Source: Lachnospiraceae bacterium UBA3332
Lineage (GTDB): Bacteria > Bacillota > Clostridia > Lachnospirales > Lachnospiraceae
Assembly (NCBI GenBank): GCA_002361095.1
Contig: DERU01000183.1
Span: forward strand, 1-11,675
Reading direction: 5' to 3'
DNA length: 11,675 bases
How positions within the stretch are numbered: the first letter of the stretch is position 1; the number at the start of each line of letters is the position of its first letter. Position numbers and translations under genes: made by a program. Below, one piece after another: positions 6,553 to 11,675 of this stretch. Under the pieces are notes generated by a model. That model was not told where the DNA came from. It did not search any database and was given only the letters and a program-made list of their open reading frames with translations.

Positions 6553-8362
6553 AACTGCTTTTCTCCCTATAATAACGGCTCTGCACCTCAAACATGTTCC
6601 AGTATTTTCCCTTCATCGCCAAAAGCTGTTCATGTGTCCCCATCTCCGCAATGCGCCCGTCCTCCAGATACAAAATCCTGTCGCAAAACCTCGTGCTGGA
6701 AAGCCTGTGGGAAATAAAAAACGACGTTTTCTGCCTTGAGAGCGCCTCGTAGGTCCGGTACACCTCATCCTCTGCAATAGGATCCAGCGCCGCTGTAGGC
6801 TCATCCAAAATCAAAACCGGCGCATCTTTATACAGGGCCCTTGCCAAAATAAGTTTCTGCCTCTCCCCTCCTGAAAAATCCACTGCGTTCTCATAAATGC
6901 TTTTCACCAGTTTTGTTTCCATTCCTTCCGGCAGGCTTTCCACCTTTTCCCAAAGCCCTGCCTGCCGCAGGCATTCCTGTACCCGCTGCCGGTCTGTCTC
7001 TTCGTCGCTGCACATAGCCACATTTTGGGCAATACTGGCCGGAATCACCTCCACATCCTGAAATACTGCGGAGAACAGCTTAAAATACTCCAGTCTGTTG
7101 TATGCCGAAACCGGCCTGCCTTCCACTGTAATTTCCCCCTGTACACAATCATAAAGCCCGCAGATTAACTTGATCAGTGTCGTTTTCCCTACTCCGTTGG
7201 CGCCCACAATTCCCAGTTTTTCCCCGCCCTCCACAGTCAGGCTGATCCCTTCTATCGTACGCCTTTCCTTCCCCGGATAAGAAAATGTCACATCCTTTAA
7301 ACAGATTTGCGGACCTTTTTTTCCGGACAGGCAAGGGGTCAAATCCGCTCCTTCTCCCCGGTTGCTCCGGTTTTCTATGTCCAGGCATCCCCGCAGGCTT
7401 TCGAAATGCATGTGGTCATAGGAAAGCTGCTGTAATTCCCAAACCAGACGGCGTAAGGCCTGCTGCATACCGCTGCACAATCCGATGACAAACACAAAAT
7501 CAGACATGAACAGACTGCCGCGCAAAACCCCTCCGATAAAAAAACCGTAAACCGCCAGATTTACAAAAAGCCCCACCGCCTCCGCCGCCAGCTGATACCA
7601 AAACATTTTCTGATAGATTTCCCTGTAAAGGCTTGTATTTTCATCCGATAGTTTTGCATAAATCCGCCGGAACCAATCCGCCATTCCAAACAGACGGATA
7701 TCCTTTCCGCTTGCAAAATCTCCTGTAACATTCAAAATGTAATGCAGTTTCTTATGATACTCCGCGCATTCCCCCTGTCTGCTTTCCACACATTTGCTTT
7801 GGATTTGCGACACAACCAAAAAGGCTGCAAAATCTACCGCAAGAACCAAAAGCACCCTGAAATCCAGAAGCACCACCGACGCCCCCAGTATCAAAATCAA
7901 CAGCAGGGTTGCCAAAAAGCTTGGAACATGCAATAACAAACCAATTACACTGTCTCCGTCCGACGAACAGGCCCGGTATGCCCGGTGGATCGCCGATTGG
8001 TTTTTTTCATCTTCCAAAAGCGCATAATCAAGATCCATCAGTTTCCGGTTCAGGAGCATGGTAAAATATTTTCCGTAAAACATCCTGCCGTAATCCAGTT
8101 CCGCATTGGCATACTGCCACCCGAAGGTGGCCAGCACAATGCAGATAATCAAACCGCCAAGCTGCGCTATGACAGTCCCAATGTCAGCCCCTGCCTCTAA
8201 AAGGGAAAGTAAAAGCTTGGGCAGCCAGATGGAGAAATAGCGCCCCGCCGCTCCCGCCAACACATAAAGAACCGTGAACAGAAACAAAACCTTCCTCCAC
8301 TGCCACAAGTGGCCGAAGTGAAACCACAGATTGCCCCAAAAGGAATGCTTCTTCGTCCCCAT
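6542..8362 (-). CDS. ABC transporter, fused permease and ATPase (first half-transporter)
   Basis: Half-transporter of 606 residues, the likely heterodimer partner of the gene it overlaps by 11 nt. Hydrophobic helices lie in about 25-320, with clear segments near 26-55, 66-85, 140-185 and 260-295. The nucleotide-binding domain carries Walker A GANGVGKT (387-394), Q-loop Q435, signature FSGGE (496-500), Walker B VLILDE with E521, and H-loop H552. Both sites of the pair therefore look competent, unlike many heterodimers with one degenerate site. GKDIRLF is present at 219-225. The frame is open 33 codons further upstream through a terminator and the promoter, so I take ATG 8360-8362, which has AGGAGG 9 nt upstream (8372-8377). 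It is first gene of its own operon, directly after the signalling operon, so it may be a target of that response regulator (inference). Confidence 0.92.
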   Translation of the reverse strand: MGTKKHSFWGNLWFHFGHLWQWRKVLFLFTVLYVLAGAAGRYFSIWLPKLLLSLLEAGADIGTVIAQLGGLIICIVLATFGWQYANAELDYGRMFYGKYFTMLLNRKLMDLDYALLEDEKNQSAIHRAYRACSSDGDSVIGLLLHVPSFLATLLLILILGASVVLLDFRVLLVLAVDFAAFLVVSQIQSKCVESRQGECAEYHKKLHYILNVTGDFASGKDIRLFGMADWFRRIYAKLSDENTSLYREIYQKMFWYQLAAEAVGLFVNLAVYGFFIGGVLRGSLFMSDFVFVIGLCSGMQQALRRLVWELQQLSYDHMHFESLRGCLDIENRSNRGEGADLTPCLSGKKGPQICLKDVTFSYPGKERRTIEGISLTVEGGEKLGIVGANGVGKTTLIKLICGLYDCVQGEITVEGRPVSAYNRLEYFKLFSAVFQDVEVIPASIAQNVAMCSDEETDRQRVQECLRQAGLWEKVESLPEGMETKLVKSIYENAVDFSGGERQKLILARALYKDAPVLILDEPTAALDPIAEDEVYRTYEALSRQKTSFFISHRLSSTRFCDRILYLEDGRIAEMGTHEQLLAMKGKYWNMFEVQSRYYREKSSYEG

Positions 8363-8395
8363 CCCCAAATTCCTCCTTTCCGATCTTTTGTTTCG

Positions 8396-8404
8396 ATTGT
8401 AACA
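8396..8404 (-). promoter_or_regulatory. Extended -10 promoter of the ABC transporter operon
   Basis: On the minus strand TGT-TACAAT forms an extended -10 element (TGn plus a 5/6 hexamer). The -35 is poor (TTTTGG at 17 nt) and falls in the T-rich tail of the preceding terminator. Transcription would start near 8389, about 27 nt before the ATG. Confidence 0.55.
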
Positions 8405-8421
8405 TACTTTCCCCAAAACCA

Positions 8422-8450
8422 AAAAAGAATGCACCAACGGCATTCTTTTT
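8422..8450 (-). terminator. Intrinsic terminator of the signalling operon
   Basis: A perfect 11-bp inverted repeat (AAAAAGAATGC / GCATTCTTTTT) around a 7-nt loop is followed on the minus strand by T-rich sequence (TTTTTTGGTTTT). It lies about 35 nt after the stop codon of the MBL-fold hydrolase gene and separates that operon from the ABC operon. The A/T symmetry could let it work in both directions. Confidence 0.85.
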
Positions 8451-8484
8451 GACATGAACAACGCAATCGCGGCATTTCAATACC

Positions 8485-9309
8485 CTAAACCGATATCTCC
8501 TCCCCACTGTGCACATAGGCCAGCTGCCCGCCCATACATTCCTTCATCAGCCGATAGGGGATTTCCCCCGTACAGTGGCCCGTGTAAAACATGGTATCCC
8601 ATTTTTTTAATTCCTCCGCAGTCTTATAAAAAATATCCAATTCCTCCTGCGTATAAGCGTCTCCTTTTTTGCGCATATGGAATCCGCTGACTGCCACGTT
8701 AGGCGCTCCCCCCAACAGTTCCCGGTATGTATCCAGAATATTGACAATTCCGTTATGGGCGCAGCCTGACAGCAATACCTTCTTTCCGCCTTCCGAAACC
8801 ACCAGATACTGTTCATGGCAAAAGGTATCCTGCATAAAAACGCCGTCTCTCTTCATTTGCAGTTCCCGGTTTCCGGACGGCCACCATTTCCTTCCCGAAA
8901 CGCCGCCAAAAAGAAAAAGTTCTTCGTCAATCCAACGGTTACTTTCCACCCATTCCACCTGGTCAAGTTTCCGGAGTTGGGGACTGATCCCAATATACCG
9001 CTCTGATTCCCCGCTTTTATGATAATACGCTTCCCCCGCAAGACGGTGCATCCAGATCTTCGCCCGGGGATTAATCCCGACAAACTCCGTCAGCCCGCCT
9101 GCATGGTCGTAATGCCCATGACTGATCACCACCGTATCCACCTGCCCAAGATCAATTCCCAAGCGTAGGGCGTTTTCCAAAAACGCCCCGGACGCTCCCG
9201 TATCTACCAGCAGCTTATGCAGGTTTGTCTCCACATAAAAGCTGAGTCCGTGTTCAAAAAGGCATCCGCTTTTTCCTTCCGTATTTTCGATTAAATTGAC
9301 AATCCTCAC
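8485..9309 (-). CDS. MBL-fold metallo-hydrolase (COG1237-like)
   Basis: Metallo-beta-lactamase-fold hydrolase of 274 residues, probably cytoplasmic with a di-metal site. The HxHxDH motif is HGHYDH (64-69). Further ligand candidates are H185 in SGCAHNG and H245 in the conserved TGHCTG, with H211 nearby. DTFCHEQ (161-167) is also typical of the group often labelled dihydropterin/RFA-P synthase-like, whose bacterial members mostly have no proven substrate. The start is GTG 9307-9309. AGGAGG at 9319-9324 overlaps the end of the kinase gene and lies 9 nt before it. It is last gene of the ATPase-regulator-kinase operon, 13 nt after the kinase, and is followed by a strong terminator. Its place behind a two-component pair allows a role in making or degrading a small-molecule signal, but nothing in the sequence proves that. 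Confidence 0.88.
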   Translation of the reverse strand: MRIVNLIENTEGKSGCLFEHGLSFYVETNLHKLLVDTGASGAFLENALRLGIDLGQVDTVVISHGHYDHAGGLTEFVGINPRAKIWMHRLAGEAYYHKSGESERYIGISPQLRKLDQVEWVESNRWIDEELFLFGGVSGRKWWPSGNRELQMKRDGVFMQDTFCHEQYLVVSEGGKKVLLSGCAHNGIVNILDTYRELLGGAPNVAVSGFHMRKKGDAYTQEELDIFYKTAEELKKWDTMFYTGHCTGEIPYRLMKECMGGQLAYVHSGEEISV

Positions 9310-9322
9310 GTTCCCTTTCCTC

Positions 9323-10033
9323 CTATAGCGGCAGCATCACTTCCACCGCAAAGACGCCATCCTCGCTCTGGCAGTTCAGCCAGCCATGGTTTTCCTTTAC
9401 CACCTTTTCTACCCGGCGAAGTCCGTACCCGTGATTTTCCCGGTCAGACACAAACCGCCCGCCGCGCTTTACCGCCCTGCCTTCCATGGAATTGCTGACG
9501 GACAAATAAAACTGCTCCTGTATCTCATCCATATATAACCGGATAAAGCGCTTCTTTCCGTCCCCGATTTTCCTGCACGCCCCGATTGCATTGTCCAGCA
9601 GATTCCCGATGAGGATACAGAGATTCACATCTCCTATTTTCCACGCCGGCGTCAGATACACCTTATAATCCAGGGAAATCCCCTCCTCCCGTGCAATCGA
9701 AAACTTACTGTTTAAAATGGCATCCGCCATATGGTTTCCCGTGGTGACAAATACCGCAATCTCATCAAGGCTCGCGTCCAGTTCCCGCAAGTATCCGTCC
9801 AGCTGCGGCAGCTGCCCATCGGCGATACAGCCCTGCATTGCCTGCAGATGATGCCGGTAATCATGTTTCCATCCCCGCATCTGCCGATATACATTTTCCA
9901 CCTCTTCATAGTGCCGGCGAATCAATTCCTCCTGCCACTGTTTTGCCTGCCGCCTCGCCATCGCAGGCAGTAACAGCCAAATCAGCAAAATCAGGCTGCT
10001 TATATATACTGCGGTAATAATTACGTATCCCAT
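9323..10033 (-). CDS. GHKL sensor histidine kinase, AgrC-like, minimal N-terminus
   Basis: Membrane-bound histidine kinase of 236 residues. One hydrophobic segment (about 3-24) is followed by a charged, probably coiled-coil linker (about 27-52). The phosphoacceptor is H57 in WKHDYRHH. The HATPase_c_5-type catalytic domain has the N-box NLLDNA (144-149) and a G-box GYGLRRV (202-208), as in AgrC/VirS kinases. Those usually carry five to seven membrane helices for signal reception; here only one is present and no extracellular domain is visible, so it may sense through a partner or within the membrane. The ATG lies inside the end of the response regulator gene (13-nt overlap), so translation is coupled. 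It should phosphorylate the adjacent LytTR regulator. Confidence 0.92.
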   Translation of the reverse strand: MGYVIITAVYISSLILLIWLLLPAMARRQAKQWQEELIRRHYEEVENVYRQMRGWKHDYRHHLQAMQGCIADGQLPQLDGYLRELDASLDEIAVFVTTGNHMADAILNSKFSIAREEGISLDYKVYLTPAWKIGDVNLCILIGNLLDNAIGACRKIGDGKKRFIRLYMDEIQEQFYLSVSNSMEGRAVKRGGRFVSDRENHGYGLRRVEKVVKENHGWLNCQSEDGVFAVEVMLPL

Positions 10034-10767
10034 CGCGCTTTTTCCCCTTGTACAAACTCTTTGACAAACGCCCGGTTCACCGCATCCTGCAGGCTTCTCC
10101 CCACCGGTGTCTCTGTACCGTCGTCCAATAAAAGCTTTCCCGTACCGATTTTCCGGATCCGCTTCACCGACACCAGAAACGACCTGTGGCAGCGGACAAA
10201 CGAATATCCCCGCAGCAATTCCTCCATTTCGCCGATTCCCTTATGTACCTTGAGCGTTTCCCCCTCCATGTGCAGGACGCATCCCCGCCCGTCCGCTTCC
10301 ACACGGCAGATTTTCCGGACCGGAATCCGTAAAATTCCATCCTGCACAGGCAGTAAGAGTCCAGTCCCCTCCGACTGTTTTTCTTCCATCCGTCTCTGCG
10401 CCCGATCCAGGCACTCCTCCAGTTTCCCTGGTTCCACGGGCTTTAGCAGATAGTTAACGGCATCCAAATTATATCCCTCATACACATATTCCCGCAGGGA
10501 AGTCGCGAAGATAATGGAAATCCAGGCGTCCGCCTCCCGTATTTTCCTCGCCAGTTCCATGCCGTCCATCCCCGGCATCCGGATATCCAAAACCAATATG
10601 TCAAAACTTTTATCCTCCGACCAGACAAACCAAAATGCCTGCGCGCTGTCAAACTCTTCTATCTGCACAAAATTTTCCCTTTTTTGCGCCCAAGCCTCCA
10701 CACCTTTGTGAAACCGTGTGAGTTGTTCTTTCTCATCATCACAGAGCGCAATCCTTATAACATTCAT
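10021..10767 (-). CDS. LytTR-family response regulator
   Basis: Response regulator of the AgrA/LytR type, 248 residues. The receiver domain (about 3-125) has the acidic pair D10/D11, phosphoacceptor D61 in LVLDIRMPGMDG, T89/S90 and K109 before a Pro. The LytTR DNA-binding domain (about 137-238) includes the typical FVRCHRSFLVS stretch (190-200) and the later PVGRS. It overlaps the upstream ATPase gene by 4 nt (ATGA) and the downstream kinase gene by 13 nt, so all three are translationally coupled. GGGAG lies 7 nt before the ATG. LytTR proteins usually bind spaced direct repeats; I could not find a convincing pair in the short intergenic regions. The adjacent ABC exporter operon is the obvious candidate target. 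Confidence 0.95.
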   Translation of the reverse strand: MNVIRIALCDDEKEQLTRFHKGVEAWAQKRENFVQIEEFDSAQAFWFVWSEDKSFDILVLDIRMPGMDGMELARKIREADAWISIIFATSLREYVYEGYNLDAVNYLLKPVEPGKLEECLDRAQRRMEEKQSEGTGLLLPVQDGILRIPVRKICRVEADGRGCVLHMEGETLKVHKGIGEMEELLRGYSFVRCHRSFLVSVKRIRKIGTGKLLLDDGTETPVGRSLQDAVNRAFVKEFVQGEKARWDT

Positions 10768-11618
10768 AAAAACTCTCCCTGGTGCTTTTTAAAAAAATCA
10801 TAATATACCTTTACATTTCCCAGCTGCGTCCAGCGCTTCACATCTACCGGCGTTTCATCCATGTCATAAATCTTTGCCCCGCGCATGGAAAGTACAAAGG
10901 GGGAATGGGTAGAAATTACAAACTGACAACCGTAAAACCGCGCGGAATCCTCCAAAAACTGCGCCAGCTCCTGCTGCCGCCCCGGCGCCAGGCTGTTCTC
11001 CGGCTCATCCAGCAAATACAGGGCATTCTCCCTGATTTTCTCCGTAAAATACAAAAAAGCGCTTTCCCCGTTGGAACGCTCCCGCACATTATCCATCACA
11101 TTTTTCCTGACATACTTGGACTGTGTCCTGCTGCGCGCCAGATTTACCTTTTTGAGCCGTTCATAATCCTCCAGCGACCGAAAACGAAACTCCGCATACT
11201 TCGCATCCAGGTATTCCTCAAACAGTTCCTCCCTCTTCCCGTCGATTCCATCGTTTAACGCCCGCAAATCCAGCATAAAATCAAACACGTCGTCGCTGGT
11301 TATAATACGGCTCTCCCCCGGAATCCTTCCCTGCGTCTCGGCCGTGCAGCGCTTTACATAATCCGGGAAAAAATTGGATCGGTTGCAGGGCGTCTGCCGC
11401 GCAATCCCCAGCTTATCCGCTATTACATTGAGCGCCGTTGTCTTGCCGCAGCCGTTCCCCCCGTACAAAATTGTTATCGGCTCAAAGTCAATCCGGGAAA
11501 ATCCAAGCGCAGAAAGGATTTTAAAAGGGTAATAACTGTCATAGCACGTGCGCTGTATACCCAATAAGAAATCAAACTCCTGTCCGTCATCGGGAAAACT
11601 AAACTTTGTCAGATACAT
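10764..11618 (-). CDS. Soluble AAA/ABC-fold ATPase (COG3910-like)
   Basis: Cytoplasmic P-loop ATPase of 284 residues with the layout of SMC/ABC-type AAA proteins: Walker A GGNGCGKT (53-60), a charged helical insertion (about 105-180), a signature-like SNGES (182-186), Walker B with LLDEPENSL (202-210; D204, E205) and an H-loop STHSP (H238). No membrane segments are seen. Such stand-alone ATPases are widespread, mostly of unknown role; some relatives work in DNA repair or phage defence, but no partner nuclease or toxin gene is next to this one. The start is ATG 11616-11618, with GGAGG 5 nt upstream; longer starts would lie inside the upstream hairpin. It is first of four genes, overlapping the response regulator by 4 nt, which suggests a functional link to the signalling pair. 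Confidence 0.87.
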   Translation of the reverse strand: MYLTKFSFPDDGQEFDFLLGIQRTCYDSYYPFKILSALGFSRIDFEPITILYGGNGCGKTTALNVIADKLGIARQTPCNRSNFFPDYVKRCTAETQGRIPGESRIITSDDVFDFMLDLRALNDGIDGKREELFEEYLDAKYAEFRFRSLEDYERLKKVNLARSRTQSKYVRKNVMDNVRERSNGESAFLYFTEKIRENALYLLDEPENSLAPGRQQELAQFLEDSARFYGCQFVISTHSPFVLSMRGAKIYDMDETPVDVKRWTQLGNVKVYYDFFKKHQGEFL

Positions 11619-11636
11619 TGCAACCTCCGGATTTCC

Positions 11637-11666
11637 AAAATAAAAAAGTGTGCGCTCTGCGCACAC
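11637..11666 (-). terminator. Intrinsic terminator or leader attenuator before the ATPase operon
   Basis: A perfect 8-bp GC-rich stem (GTGTGCGC / GCGCACAC) with a 3-nt loop is followed on the minus strand by TTTTTTATTTT. It ends about 20 nt before the ATPase start codon, leaving very little room for a promoter after it. It either terminates an upstream gene beyond the window, with partial read-through, or is an attenuator in the operon leader. Confidence 0.8.
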
Positions 11667-11675
11667 GCCGCGTCG

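Noticed and set aside
8363..8461. 33-residue N-terminal extension of the first ABC gene
   Set aside because: It would read through a perfect terminator hairpin and the promoter; the ATG at 8360-8362 has its own AGGAGG and a normal family N-terminus.
8451..8484. LytTR binding repeats near the ABC promoter (GCGTTGTTC and CCGTTGGTG on the minus strand)
   Set aside because: The two motifs are 24 bp apart instead of about 21-22, and one lies in the terminator loop; the match is too loose.
8363..8484. Small signal-peptide gene (AgrD-like) or AgrB-like processing gene near the kinase
   Set aside because: No short open frame with a ribosome binding site and suitable composition was seen in the gaps of the right half; one could lie outside the window.

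Overview
The window looks like chromosomal DNA of an anaerobic Gram-positive bacterium, probably a Lachnospiraceae-type gut Clostridium. The signs are a rubrerythrin, a PerR/Fur-type regulator with a PerR-like box, strong AGGAGG ribosome binding sites, GTG starts, a GH42 beta-galactosidase and an AgrC/LytTR-type two-component pair. This placement is inferred from gene content, not from a search. I see no rRNA, tRNA, CRISPR array, transposase or prophage gene. Almost the whole window is coding.

Left part (1-4180): rubrerythrin on the minus strand (46-582) is divergent from a plus-strand pair made of a GH42 beta-galactosidase (833-2830) and a CLC-type anion transporter (2854-4089). The 250-bp divergent region holds a promoter candidate for each side, a leader hairpin before rubrerythrin and an inverted repeat that could be an operator. 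The CLC gene converges on the PerR-like gene. Between them is an exceptionally long imperfect palindrome (4101-4161).

Middle (4181-8462): a PerR/Fur-family regulator starts at a GTG behind a near-consensus promoter (TTGACA-18-TATAAT). A perfect 17-bp palindrome that closely fits the PerR box lies just downstream of the -10, so autorepression is likely. Upstream, on the same strand, two full-length ABC exporter half-transporters overlap by 11 nt and probably form a heterodimer. They have their own extended -10 promoter just after a strong terminator.

Right part (8485-11675): a tightly packed minus-strand operon runs SMC/ABC-fold soluble ATPase, LytTR response regulator, GHKL (AgrC-like) histidine kinase, MBL-fold hydrolase. 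The first three genes overlap (4 nt and 13 nt), and 13 nt separate kinase from hydrolase. A perfect hairpin plus U-tract sits only 29 nt before the first start codon, with little room for a separate promoter. It is therefore either the end of the preceding transcription unit with read-through, or a leader attenuator. The kinase has one membrane segment and no sensor domain.

Possible joint function (inference): oxidative-stress genes (rubrerythrin, PerR) flank a sugar-hydrolysis and anion-transport pair. To the right, a small signalling operon sits directly upstream of an ABC exporter that is a natural candidate target or partner. No peptide precursor (AgrD-like) or AgrB-like processing protein is visible. 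The most unusual parts are the ATPase/two-component/MBL operon with its leader hairpin and the CLC variant with non-canonical signature motifs.
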